A DNA stretch of 64,000 bases, taken from contig NZ_FNJV01000002.1 in assembly GCF_900103125.1 (NCBI RefSeq), positions 1,054,001 to 1,118,000 on the forward strand, written 5' to 3'. Below are positions 42,422 through 50,820 of the stretch, piece after piece. The notes under the pieces are model-generated. The model was not told the DNA's origin, did not search any database, and was given only the letters and a program-made list of their open reading frames with translations. Within the stretch, counting starts at the first letter, position 1. Each line of letters starts with the position of its first letter. This DNA is from Mucilaginibacter sp. OK268 (GTDB taxonomy: Bacteria; Bacteroidota; Bacteroidia; Sphingobacteriales; Sphingobacteriaceae). A program made the position numbers and the translations under genes.

Positions 42422-44371
42422 CTAATTTACCCGGTGTATCTCTATAGCTTCCGGGATCGACAGCATCAGTGGTACTTTCTCTACCGTAACAAAGCTCAGA
42501 TCCAGACCAAAGCCCCGTTCTTCAGACAAACTCACCTTTTTAAGCTGAACATAAAAATCCATAATGAACCGCTCGTAGAACGACAGGCTGTGCGAGCGCG
42601 ACAATACTTTTTCAATCACCACAAACCTGAAATCGCCAACGATCTTATGTTTGTTTAATGATTTATAATGACTGGTAATATCCACCTCACCTTTTTTAAC
42701 CAGATCTTCCACCACTTTGCGAAACAACAGGTTTATTTGTTGCTCCACCCGGAAACCCAGTTTAAAGTCGATCCTGATGAGCTTGTTAGGTACCAGAAAT
42801 TCTACTTCATACTCGCGTTTGTAAGGCTCATCAACCACGTCAACGTGTACCAGCCAGTAAACATCGGCCCGCTTGGGTTGCTTTTGTAATATGGAATAAA
42901 CTATTTTCGATTCAATTTCGGAGTTAAAATTGGCGCTGGTTAAATACACCAGCTGCGACGCGTATTTGGGTACGGTTTCATCCGCGCTCAGTTCCTTCAA
43001 AATATCAAAGTAATCGTCAATCGCCACAAACTTCACATAACGGTTCCTGATCTTACGGGCGGTATGCCAGGTCCACATTACGGTGAATAGGACGAAACCT
43101 ATGGATAAGGTAAACCAGCCACCATCCAGGAACTTGTGCAAGTTACCCGCCAGGAAAGTACCCTCGATGGACACGTAAACGATCAAAAATATAGTAATAA
43201 TATAATTGGGTATCTTTTTGCGCTTCAGGAATTTGGATACGAGTATAGTGGTCATGAGCATGGCCACGGTGATACTTAAACCATAGGCCGCCTCCATCCT
43301 ATCAGAATGACGGAATATGAGCACCACGCCCAGACAACCTGCCCAAAGTATCCAGTTTACGCTGGGTACATACAACTGGCCTTTTTGTTCTGACGGATAA
43401 TTGATACGCACCTTGGGCCACAGGTTAAGCCTTACTGCCTCGGCTATCAGTGTAAACGAGCCTGATATCAGGGCCTGGCTGGCAATAATAGCCGCCACCG
43501 TAGCAATACCAATACCGTATAACAAGAACCAAACCGGCATTATTTTATAGAACGGATTATTAATATTAAGGTCCATCACAGTGCCATTGCGCTGCAACAA
43601 CCAAACTGCCTGACCCAGGTAGTTTAATATCAAACAGGTTTTAACATATATCCAGCTGATGCGGATATTGGCTTTACCGCAGTGCCCCAGGTCGGAGTAT
43701 AAAGCCTCGGCCCCGGTGGTACATAAAAACACCGCACCCAATACAATAAACGCGTTACCACTTGTACTGGAGCTTAGTAATTTGTAAGCATAATATGGGT
43801 TTAAGGCCCTTATAATAATTGGATCGTGTATGATGTAGCTTATCCCCAGTACACCCATCATGGTGAACCAGATAAACATAATAGGTCCAAAAGCTTTACC
43901 TACCAGCGATGTGCCAAATTGCTGTATCACAAAAAGTACGGTGATGATGGCCATAACAATTTCGACAGTTGGCAATCGAGGATAATAGGTTTGCAAACCT
44001 TCAATGGCCGATGATATGGTTATGGGCGGGGTAATAATACCGTCGGCAAGCAGGGCGCAACCGCCTACAACAGCAGGCACTATGAGCCATTTTGCTTTAC
44101 GGCGAACCAGCGAAAAGAGTGAAAAAATGCCACCCTCACCTTTGTTATCGGCTCGCAGCGTGATCACTACATATTTCAACGTGGTTTGCAGGGTAAGCGT
44201 CCAGAAGATGAGGGATACGCCACCAAGTATTAATGTTTCGGATATACGTTGCTGACCAACTATAGCCTTAAATACGTATAATGGGGAGGTACCAATATCA
44301 CCGTAAATTATTCCTAAACTGATGAGCAGGCCTGCGGCCGTCAGTTTTTGCAGATCTTTATGGTTCGACAC
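42422..44371 (-). CDS. kup: Kup-type potassium transporter
   Basis: 649 residues. N-terminal 12-helix region with AAGLLISLGIIYGDIGTSPL (TM1 signature GDIGTSPLY), ADGIITPPITISSAIEGL, and a C-terminal soluble domain from about residue 440. It takes up K+ with protons. The start is GTG at 44371; the SLGIIYGDIGTS motif at residue 18 confirms that the N-terminus is complete. No ktr/trk genes nearby. Divergent from the T9SS cargo gene, separated by 194 bp with phased TGTTAAAA boxes. Confidence 0.96.
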   Translation of the reverse strand: MSNHKDLQKLTAAGLLISLGIIYGDIGTSPLYVFKAIVGQQRISETLILGGVSLIFWTLTLQTTLKYVVITLRADNKGEGGIFSLFSLVRRKAKWLIVPAVVGGCALLADGIITPPITISSAIEGLQTYYPRLPTVEIVMAIITVLFVIQQFGTSLVGKAFGPIMFIWFTMMGVLGISYIIHDPIIIRALNPYYAYKLLSSSTSGNAFIVLGAVFLCTTGAEALYSDLGHCGKANIRISWIYVKTCLILNYLGQAVWLLQRNGTVMDLNINNPFYKIMPVWFLLYGIGIATVAAIIASQALISGSFTLIAEAVRLNLWPKVRINYPSEQKGQLYVPSVNWILWAGCLGVVLIFRHSDRMEAAYGLSITVAMLMTTILVSKFLKRKKIPNYIITIFLIVYVSIEGTFLAGNLHKFLDGGWFTLSIGFVLFTVMWTWHTARKIRNRYVKFVAIDDYFDILKELSADETVPKYASQLVYLTSANFNSEIESKIVYSILQKQPKRADVYWLVHVDVVDEPYKREYEVEFLVPNKLIRIDFKLGFRVEQQINLLFRKVVEDLVKKGEVDITSHYKSLNKHKIVGDFRFVVIEKVLSRSHSLSFYERFIMDFYVQLKKVSLSEERGFGLDLSFVTVEKVPLMLSIPEAIEIHRVN

Positions 44372-44477
44372 TATTATATTTTAAAAGCTGCAAAAATATT
44401 AATTTTTTCCGGTAAACTTAAATAAACATTAAACGTATAAACAAAAACGAAGTCTAAACTGTAAAATGGACATATTT

Positions 44478-44495
44478 TGTTAAATTTTGTTAAAA
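44478..44495. promoter_or_regulatory. 10-bp-phased TGTTAAA pair
   Basis: TGTTAAAT at 44478-44485 and TGTTAAAA at 44488-44495, 10 bp apart, between kup and the T9SS cargo gene. See the duplicated element at both ends of the window. Confidence 0.45.
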
Positions 44496-44520
44496 AGTTT
44501 TAGAAAAGCATCATTTTTTT

Positions 44521-44549
44521 AATTGATGAGGGCTTTATTTATACTTTTG
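44521..44549 (+). promoter_or_regulatory. Promoter of the T9SS cargo gene
   Basis: AATTG at 44521-44525 (-33) and TACTTTTG at 44542-44549 (-7) with a 16-bp spacer, same geometry as at 33072-33100. 16 bp upstream of the ATG. Confidence 0.55.
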
Positions 44550-44565
44550 TAGACGAAGACTTAAA

Positions 44566-45078
44566 ATGAGGCGAAAAATAACTTATTCTTTTATTTACAC
44601 CTATACCTGGTTCATACTAATTGCGATGGCAGTTTTTATGAATCTGGCTTTTGTCTCCGATGCTAAAATTAAAAACGACACTACCTACCTTCGCGCTTCA
44701 AAAGAGAAGGCAGGCAAAATGTCCTATTTTAAAAATGGTCTGCACCTGGTATTACCCCCAACAAGGCCCGCAATAACATCAAGCGTAAAAGTGAGCGTTT
44801 CGAGGCCCAATGATAAATTATTGAATGATGTGCAGTTATACCCTAACCCGGTTACCGATCAGATCAATTTAAAATATACTCTATCCCGCAATACCAATGT
44901 CACCATTAAAATAATGGATGTATTGGGCAATGATATTACCACCATGTTTTCGTCAAGGGTTGATTCCGGCGACCATAACATCAACTACCCTATAGCCAAC
45001 AAACTTACCCGCGGCTTTTACTTTGTACGCGTGGTAGCCGGTACCGAATCGGTTATCAAACGGATCTCGGTACTGTAA
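44566..45078 (+). CDS. Small protein with T9SS type A sorting domain
   Basis: 170 residues. An N-terminal membrane segment (FIYTYTWFILIAMAVFMNLA) may be a signal peptide; a 50-residue linker follows, and residues about 85-170 are a Por secretion C-terminal sorting domain: DVQLYPNPVTDQINLKYTLS, VTIKIMDVLGNDI, and GFYFVRVVAGTESVIKRISV. Thus the protein is almost only the sorting domain. It should be exported by the type IX system. Function unknown; no passenger domain seen. Confidence 0.85.
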   Translation: MRRKITYSFIYTYTWFILIAMAVFMNLAFVSDAKIKNDTTYLRASKEKAGKMSYFKNGLHLVLPPTRPAITSSVKVSVSRPNDKLLNDVQLYPNPVTDQINLKYTLSRNTNVTIKIMDVLGNDITTMFSSRVDSGDHNINYPIANKLTRGFYFVRVVAGTESVIKRISVL

Positions 45079-45104
45079 TTCGTAATAATTCATCTTTTTA
45101 TTTT

Positions 45105-45184
45105 GTCATCCTGAGGCACGAAGGATCTATTGTTTAACTGTACAGGTTGTATAATTAGATGCTTCACTCCGTTCAGCATGACAA
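45105..45184. repeat. REP-like palindrome (GTCATCCTGAGG type)
   Basis: GTCATCCTGAGGCACGAAGG with ATCT on the left; AGATGCTTCACTCCGTTCAG with CATGAC on the right. Arms partly complementary. Single copy of this subtype here; it is a common intergenic repeat type in Bacteroidota. Confidence 0.7.
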
Positions 45185-45286
45185 ACCTTCCACTCAAAGA
45201 AATTAAAATCCTATCCACCTTTTTACTAAAATCCCCATACCACTAACCAAGCTTTTTTTTAGCTTTGGCGTTTATAGCTTTTACTT

Positions 45287-45898
45287 ATGAAGATAATTGC
45301 CATTGGCCGCAACTATGCCGAACACGCCAAAGAATTAAATAACCCGGTACCCGCCGTTCCGGTTATTTTCATGAAACCCGAAACTGCCATTATCAAGGAT
45401 AACAAACCTTTTTACCACCCCGATTTTTCTGACGATGTACATCACGAGATCGAGATCGTTTTAAAAATAAGCAAGGAAGGCAAACATATCAGCGAAAAAT
45501 TCGCCGGCAATTACTACGAAGAGATTGCCCTGGGTGTTGATTTTACCGCCCGCGATATACAGAGCAAGCATAAAGAAAAGGGCTTGCCCTGGGAGCTGGC
45601 CAAAGCATTTGACGGCTCGGCCCCAATCAGCGCTTTTGTGCCTAAAAGCAAATTCCCACAGATCTACGATCTGAATTTTAAACTGGATGTGAACGGCGAA
45701 ACCCGGCAGCAGGGCAATACCCGGGATCTGCTCTTCCCGTTCGAAAACATTATTGCCTTTGTTTCACGATACATCACCCTTAAAAAGGGCGACCTTATAT
45801 TTACCGGTACCCCGCAGGGTGTATCAAAAGTAAAAGTTGGCGACAGACTGGAAGGATATTTAGAGGATGAAAAATTGCTTGACTTTTACGTTAAATAA
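45287..45898 (+). CDS. Fumarylacetoacetate hydrolase-family protein
   Basis: 203 residues, one FAH C-terminal domain. Metal-binding residues: H and E in DDVHHEIEIVLKIS (E near residue 53), and GVDFTARDIQSKHKEKGLPW, KAFDGSAPIS and TGTPQGVSKVKVGD are typical. Likely acts on a 2-oxo or acylpyruvate substrate such as in YcgM/FAHD1. It is followed after 3 bp by the M23 peptidase gene. Confidence 0.93.
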   Translation: MKIIAIGRNYAEHAKELNNPVPAVPVIFMKPETAIIKDNKPFYHPDFSDDVHHEIEIVLKISKEGKHISEKFAGNYYEEIALGVDFTARDIQSKHKEKGLPWELAKAFDGSAPISAFVPKSKFPQIYDLNFKLDVNGETRQQGNTRDLLFPFENIIAFVSRYITLKKGDLIFTGTPQGVSKVKVGDRLEGYLEDEKLLDFYVK

Positions 45899-45901
45899 AA
45901 C

Positions 45902-47620
45902 ATGATCAAAAAACAACTGATTATTACCGCGCTATGCCTTGTTTTTAATTTGGACATACAGGCACAAACACCTATACAAAGCAGGCAATACCCGCAAAAT
46001 TATTTCCGCTACCCGCTTGATCTGCCGCCGACAACAGCCGGATCATTTGGCGAGCTCAGGCCGGCCCACTTTCATTCGGGGCTCGATTTTAAAACCAACC
46101 AGCGTACCGGCTACCCGGTACATGCCGCGGCCGATGGTTTTGTTTCACGAGTAAGGGTACAATTTGGCGGTTTTGGCAGGGCTGTTTACATCACCCATCC
46201 TAATGGTTATACTACCGTTTATGGTCACCTCGAAGCTTTTTCGCCCGCTATAGCGGCCATAGTAAAAGCCTACCAATACGATCATCAAACCTATGAGGCC
46301 GACTTTAATCTCGAGCCTAAACAGGTACCGGTTCAAAAAGGTGATGTATTTGCCATGTCTGGTAATGCCGGCGCATCAGCCGGACCGCATGTGCATTTCG
46401 AGATCAGGGATACCCAAACCGAGCAAACTATTAACCCGCAATTGTTTGGCTTAACCATTCCAGACAGGATTCCTCCTACCATCACCTCTATCGGCATCTA
46501 TCATCTCAATGGTAACCCCTTTAGTGAAAAAACCCAAAAAGAATTTCTGGCAGTAACCGGGGCCACAGGCACAGGCAATTATCACTTATTAAAACCACAG
46601 GTATTATACCTGAGCGGCTATGTGGGTTTTGGTATCAATACCACAGATATGAACAGCACCTCAGCCAATCATAACGGCATCTACTCGCTGGAGTTAAAGC
46701 TCGACGGCCAAACCGTGTACACTTTTACGGTAGAACGCTTTGCTTTTGACCAGACCCATGCCATCAACGCTTATATTGATTACCCGGCGTTTGAATCATC
46801 GCGCCGCTGGATGCAGAAATGCTTTATCTTGCCGGGCAGTCACATATCCCTTTATCCGCAATCCATCAACCGGGGCATCATCACTTTTGATGACAACGCC
46901 CTGCATGATGTGGAGTATGTGGTGAAAGACGTGGCTGGCAATACATCAACCCTAAAACTAAAGGTTCAGTCCGAAAAATTTACGCCACCTGCTTATAAAA
47001 TAGCCGGCACGCTGTTCCATTTTGATAAAAAGAGCGAGTTCAGTACCGATAAGGTAAAAGTGAGCGTTATGCCGGGAAATTTGTATGACGATCTGGATTT
47101 CATTTATTCCGTATCCCCAAAAACGGCCTCCGGCTTTTCGCAGGTGCACCATATCCATAACCGCCTTACGCCTATCCATGACAGTTATGACCTTTGGATA
47201 AAACCCGACGTGGATCTGGGTAAATATACCGATAAAGCGGTCATCGTAAGTATAGCCGGTGGTTGCCAGGGGGGTTATTTTCAGGATGGCTATGTAAAAT
47301 CAAAAGTGACTGCCTTTGGTGATTATTTTATCAGGATAGATACCATTCCGCCAGTTATCCGCCCACTCAATATCATCAATGGTAAAAATATGGCCGCGGC
47401 CAAAAGTATCAACTTCAGGATGAGCGATAATCTGTCGGGCATTAAAAGCTATAGCGGCACTATCGACAATAAATGGGTTTTAATGGAATGGGATTATAAA
47501 AGTAAAATACTAAGTTATACCTTTAGCGGCGAAATTGCTCCTGGTAAGCACGTATTTAAGCTGACAGTTGGCGACAATAAGAATAATTTTTCGGAATTTA
47601 CAGCCGATTTTTATAAGTAG
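45902..47620 (+). CDS. M23-family zinc endopeptidase, secreted
   Basis: 572 residues; signal peptide MIKKQLIITALCLVFNLDIQAQ. The LytM/M23 domain spans about 40-180: metal ligands H58 and D62 (HFHSGLDF), H163/H165 (GPHVHFEIRD), and H109 (YGHL). The C-terminal 370 residues (190-572) are beta-sandwich material, two to four Ig-like domains (VKDVAGNTSTLKLKV; FRMSDNLSGIKSYSGTIDNK; LTVGDNKNNFSEFTADF). A peptidoglycan or envelope protein cross-link peptidase in the periplasm. Confidence 0.93.
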   Translation: MIKKQLIITALCLVFNLDIQAQTPIQSRQYPQNYFRYPLDLPPTTAGSFGELRPAHFHSGLDFKTNQRTGYPVHAAADGFVSRVRVQFGGFGRAVYITHPNGYTTVYGHLEAFSPAIAAIVKAYQYDHQTYEADFNLEPKQVPVQKGDVFAMSGNAGASAGPHVHFEIRDTQTEQTINPQLFGLTIPDRIPPTITSIGIYHLNGNPFSEKTQKEFLAVTGATGTGNYHLLKPQVLYLSGYVGFGINTTDMNSTSANHNGIYSLELKLDGQTVYTFTVERFAFDQTHAINAYIDYPAFESSRRWMQKCFILPGSHISLYPQSINRGIITFDDNALHDVEYVVKDVAGNTSTLKLKVQSEKFTPPAYKIAGTLFHFDKKSEFSTDKVKVSVMPGNLYDDLDFIYSVSPKTASGFSQVHHIHNRLTPIHDSYDLWIKPDVDLGKYTDKAVIVSIAGGCQGGYFQDGYVKSKVTAFGDYFIRIDTIPPVIRPLNIINGKNMAAAKSINFRMSDNLSGIKSYSGTIDNKWVLMEWDYKSKILSYTFSGEIAPGKHVFKLTVGDNKNNFSEFTADFYK

Positions 47621-47623
47621 TAT

Positions 47624-47737
47624 AAGAAGAGTCAAGATATTAGAGTCAAGAATCAAGAAAAGCCCATACAAATAAACTAATGTATGGTTTTGCATCATAT
47701 TCGTTTCTTGATTCTTGGTTCTTAACTCTTGATTCTA
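47624..47737. repeat. Heptamer-word palindrome (TCAAGAA family)
   Basis: Left arm 47625-47660 (GAGTCAAGATATTAGAGTCA with AGAATCAAGAAA), right arm 47704-47736 (TTTCTTGATTCTTGGTTCTT with AACTCTTGATTCT). Complementary with a few mismatches; loop about 43 bp. Lies between the M23 and bcp genes. Confidence 0.8.
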
Positions 47738-47753
47738 ACAACAAACAAAACCT

Positions 47754-48215
47754 ATGGCAACATTAAAAGAAGGCGATAAAGCCCCTGATTTTACGGCAAA
47801 GGACCAGAATGGCAAAACCATTTCGCTTGCTGATTACAAAGGAAAAAATGTGATCCTTTATTTTTATCCCAAAGATGACACCCCGGGCTGTACTGCCGAG
47901 TCATGCAACTTTAGGGATAACTATCAGGTTTTATCAAAAATTGGCTTTGAAGTGATCGGTGTAAGCACAGACGATGAGAAATCGCACAAAAAATTCGAGA
48001 CCAAATACAGCCTGCCTTTTACCCTGATAGCCGATAACGAAAAACAAATTGTAGAAGCTTACGGCGTTTGGGTAGAAAAAAACATGTACGGCAAACAATA
48101 TATGGGTACCGCGCGTACTACTTTCCTGATCAGTGCCGATGGTATCATCAGTAAAATAATTCACAAGGTTGATACGCAAAATGCTTCACAGCAAATACTC
48201 GACCTGATATCATAA
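47754..48215 (+). CDS. bcp: Thioredoxin-dependent thiol peroxidase (Bcp/PrxQ)
   Basis: 153 residues, reduces hydroperoxides in the cytoplasm. The peroxidatic and resolving cysteines are C46 and C51 in TPGCTAESCNFRD, the atypical two-cysteine PrxQ spacing. LKEGDKAPDFTAKDQNGKTI and GTARTTFLISADGII are other family marks. It follows a word palindrome and precedes the transketolase genes. Confidence 0.96.
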   Translation: MATLKEGDKAPDFTAKDQNGKTISLADYKGKNVILYFYPKDDTPGCTAESCNFRDNYQVLSKIGFEVIGVSTDDEKSHKKFETKYSLPFTLIADNEKQIVEAYGVWVEKNMYGKQYMGTARTTFLISADGIISKIIHKVDTQNASQQILDLIS

Positions 48216-48264
48216 ACTTTAAAAACCATATCCAAGCTATCTTAGCTCTTCCCGAACTTTATTA

Positions 48265-49110
48265 ATGAAACCTACTATTCAAGAATTAGAAAAAACCGCG
48301 TCGCAGATCCGTCGCGACATTGTACGTATGGTACACGCCTGCCAATCGGGTCACCCGGGTGGTTCATTAGGTTGTACAGAATATTTCACCGCCCTTTACT
48401 TCTCGGTAATGAACCACGATCCGAAGTTTAACATGGATGCCGTGGGCGAGGATATTTTCTTTTTATCAAACGGGCACATTTCGCCTGTATTTTACAGCAC
48501 ACTGGCCCATGCCGGTTATTTTGACAAGGCTGAATTAGCCACTTTCCGCAAGCTGAACACCCGCTTACAAGGTCACCCTACTACGCATGAGCATTTACCT
48601 GGAGTGCGTATCGCTTCGGGTTCATTAGGCCAGGGTTTATCGGTAGCTATTGGCGCTGCACTTACCAAAAAACTAAACGGTGATAAATCATTGGTATTTA
48701 CCCTGCATGGCGATGGTGAATTGCAGGAAGGACAAATATGGGAAGCTGCCATGTTTGCACCGCACAACAAAGTAGATAACCTGATATCGACCATTGATGT
48801 GAACGGTCAGCAAATTGACGGACCAACCAACCTGGTACTGTCACTGGGCGATCTGCATGCCAAATGGGAAGCCTTTGGTTGGGACGTTTTGGAGATGAAA
48901 GGTAATGACATGGCCGATGTGGTTAAAACGCTGCAGCTGGCCAAAAGCCGCACAGGCCAGGGCAAACCGATCATGATACTGATGCATACCGAAATGGGAT
49001 ATGGTGTTGATTTTATGGTAGGCAGCCACAAATGGCATGGTGTAGCGCCAAACGACGAGCAGCTGCAACTGGCCCTCGGTCAACTGGAAGAAACACTGGG
49101 CGATTATTAG
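48265..49110 (+). CDS. Transketolase, N-terminal (TPP-binding) half
   Basis: 281 residues. GHPGGSLGCTEYFTALYF, GVRIASGSLGQGLSVAIGAA and LHGDGELQEGQIWEAAMFAP (TPP/Mg site GDGELQEGxxWEA) define the N-terminal half of a split transketolase. The C-half is the next gene. Together they give transketolase of the pentose-phosphate pathway. The split gene pair is common in Bacteroidota and archaea. Confidence 0.95.
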   Translation: MKPTIQELEKTASQIRRDIVRMVHACQSGHPGGSLGCTEYFTALYFSVMNHDPKFNMDAVGEDIFFLSNGHISPVFYSTLAHAGYFDKAELATFRKLNTRLQGHPTTHEHLPGVRIASGSLGQGLSVAIGAALTKKLNGDKSLVFTLHGDGELQEGQIWEAAMFAPHNKVDNLISTIDVNGQQIDGPTNLVLSLGDLHAKWEAFGWDVLEMKGNDMADVVKTLQLAKSRTGQGKPIMILMHTEMGYGVDFMVGSHKWHGVAPNDEQLQLALGQLEETLGDY

Positions 49111-49115
49111 CCCAC

Positions 49116-49210
49116 TCTTAGAAGCAAGAGACAAGAATCAAGACACAAGAATTTATCACATAGAATATTTCCCAAAAGCATCTCTCCTTTGAAGAGGGGT
49201 TGGGGTGAGG
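49116..49210. repeat. Mixed repeats between the transketolase halves
   Basis: 49116-49152 has TAGAAGCAAGAGACAAGAAT and CAAGACACAAGAATT (heptamer family); 49181-49210 has CTCTCCTTTGAAGAGGGGTT with GGGGTGAGG, the repeat of 33019-33047. Its end lies 3 bp before the chosen start at 49214, so the purine-rich GGGGTGAGG may serve as the ribosome-binding site. Confidence 0.65.
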
Positions 49211-49213
49211 CTC

Positions 49214-50188
49214 ATGAAAAAATACACTTACACAGAAAAAAAAGATACCCGCTCGGGCTTTGGCGCCGGGCTGCTGGAAGCCGGCAGAAAAAACGATCAG
49301 GTAGTGGCTCTTTGCGCCGACCTGATCGGATCGTTAAAAATGAATGATTTCATCAAAGAATTTCCTGGGCGTTTTGTACAGGTTGGCATTGCCGAAGCAA
49401 ATATGATGGGCATTGCTGCCGGTATGACCATTGGAGGTAAAATTCCGTTCACAGGCACTTTCGCCAACTTTTCAACCGGCAGGGTCTATGACCAGATCCG
49501 CCAGTCGATAGCATACTCTAACAAAAACGTAAAAATTTGCGCTTCACACGCTGGTTTAACGCTGGGCGAAGATGGCGCTACACACCAGATCCTGGAAGAT
49601 ATCGGCCTCATGAAAATGTTGCCGGGCATGACGGTAATCAACACCTGCGACTATAATCAAACTAAAGCTGCTACCCTGGCCATTGCCGAATACGAAGGCC
49701 CGGTTTACCTGCGTTTTGGTCGTCCGGTGGTACCTATTTTTACCGATCCAGATCAAAAATTTGAGATTGGTAAGGCATGGATGGTGAATGAAGGTGCGGA
49801 TGTAAGTATATTTGCCACCGGTCACCTGGTATGGCAGGCAATATTAGCCGGCGAAATACTGGCTGAGGAAGGCATTGATGCCGAGATCATTAACATACAC
49901 ACCATAAAACCTTTAGATGCCGAAGCCGTATTAAAGTCGATAGCGAAAACAGGTTGTGTGGTTACAGCCGAAGAGCATAACCGCCTGGGTGGTTTGGGCG
50001 ATAGCATTGCACAGGTGCTGGCTACACATAACCCAACGCCGCAGGAATATGTGGCCGTTAATGATAGCTTTGGCGAAAGCGGTACACCAGAACAGCTGAT
50101 GACCAAGTATGGCCTTGACGCTGAACATATTGTACTGGCAGCAAAAAAGGTGATGAAAAGAAAACAAAATGCGGTAATAAGCATTTAA
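49214..50188 (+). CDS. Transketolase, C-terminal half
   Basis: 324 residues. GAGLLEAGRKNDQVVALCAD begins the pyrimidine-binding domain; VQVGIAEANMMGIAAGMTIG contains the catalytic glutamate of the E-A-N/MxG motif, and the transketolase C-domain ends with ADVSIFATGHLVWQAILAGE and GVVVTAEEHNRLGGLGDSIAQ-type segment. A GTG at 49205 gives three more residues; ATG 49214 is chosen. Pairs with the preceding gene. Confidence 0.95.
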   Translation: MKKYTYTEKKDTRSGFGAGLLEAGRKNDQVVALCADLIGSLKMNDFIKEFPGRFVQVGIAEANMMGIAAGMTIGGKIPFTGTFANFSTGRVYDQIRQSIAYSNKNVKICASHAGLTLGEDGATHQILEDIGLMKMLPGMTVINTCDYNQTKAATLAIAEYEGPVYLRFGRPVVPIFTDPDQKFEIGKAWMVNEGADVSIFATGHLVWQAILAGEILAEEGIDAEIINIHTIKPLDAEAVLKSIAKTGCVVTAEEHNRLGGLGDSIAQVLATHNPTPQEYVAVNDSFGESGTPEQLMTKYGLDAEHIVLAAKKVMKRKQNAVISI

Positions 50189-50204
50189 CTATAAAAATTG
50201 AAAA

Positions 50205-50759
50205 ATGTCGTTGCAGGTTGAAGATTCAGAGATTTTAAGTAAGTTCCAGGACGAAAAAACACGTAACGAAGCGTTTAATCTGTTATTGAAAAAATACCAG
50301 CAAAAAATTTACTGGCACATCAGGCGCATGGTTGTTGACCATGACGATGCGGACGATCTGGTGCAGGATGTTTTTATAAAGGTTTGGAAAAACCTGCTGG
50401 GTTTTAGAAACGACGCGCAGCTATATACCTGGATGTACAGGATAGCATCCAACGAGTGTATTACTTTTTTGAACAAGAAAAAACAAAAAAATAATATTCC
50501 GTTGGATGATGTGGCTTATGAACTGGCCGATTCGCTGGCCGATTCGAGCTATTTTAATGGTGATCAGGCACAGCGCAAATTGCAGGAAGCATTGTTAACC
50601 CTGCCCGAGAAACAACGACTGGTTTTCAACATGAAATATTATGACGATATGAAGTATGAAGAAATATCAGCTGTTTTGGGCACAAGTGTGGGTGCATTAA
50701 AGGCGTCTTTTCACCTGGCTGTCAAGAAGATAGAGGCTTTTTTATTGTCGAGAGATTAA
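50205..50759 (+). CDS. ECF-type RNA polymerase sigma factor
   Basis: 184 residues. Region 2: YWHIRRMVVDHDDADDLVQD with VFIKVWKNLLGFRNDAQLYT and WMYRIASNECITFL; region 4: LPEKQRLVFNMKYYDDMKYE with EISAVLGTSVGALKASFHLA. The spacing and the absence of region 3 are as in ECF sigma factors. The following membrane protein and the small periplasmic protein probably form its signalling unit (anti-sigma and sensor). No promoter sequence recognised for it. Confidence 0.94.
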   Translation: MSLQVEDSEILSKFQDEKTRNEAFNLLLKKYQQKIYWHIRRMVVDHDDADDLVQDVFIKVWKNLLGFRNDAQLYTWMYRIASNECITFLNKKKQKNNIPLDDVAYELADSLADSSYFNGDQAQRKLQEALLTLPEKQRLVFNMKYYDDMKYEEISAVLGTSVGALKASFHLAVKKIEAFLLSRD

Positions 50760-50820
50760 ATTCAAAATTAATACAGAATTACGTTAAACCTTTTAGCAAT
50801 AAATTCATCTATAGTACTGT

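Noticed and set aside
48265..50188. Possible frameshifted single transketolase gene
   Set aside because: The two halves have their own starts and stops and a 103-bp intergenic gap; the split pair is a normal arrangement in this phylum.
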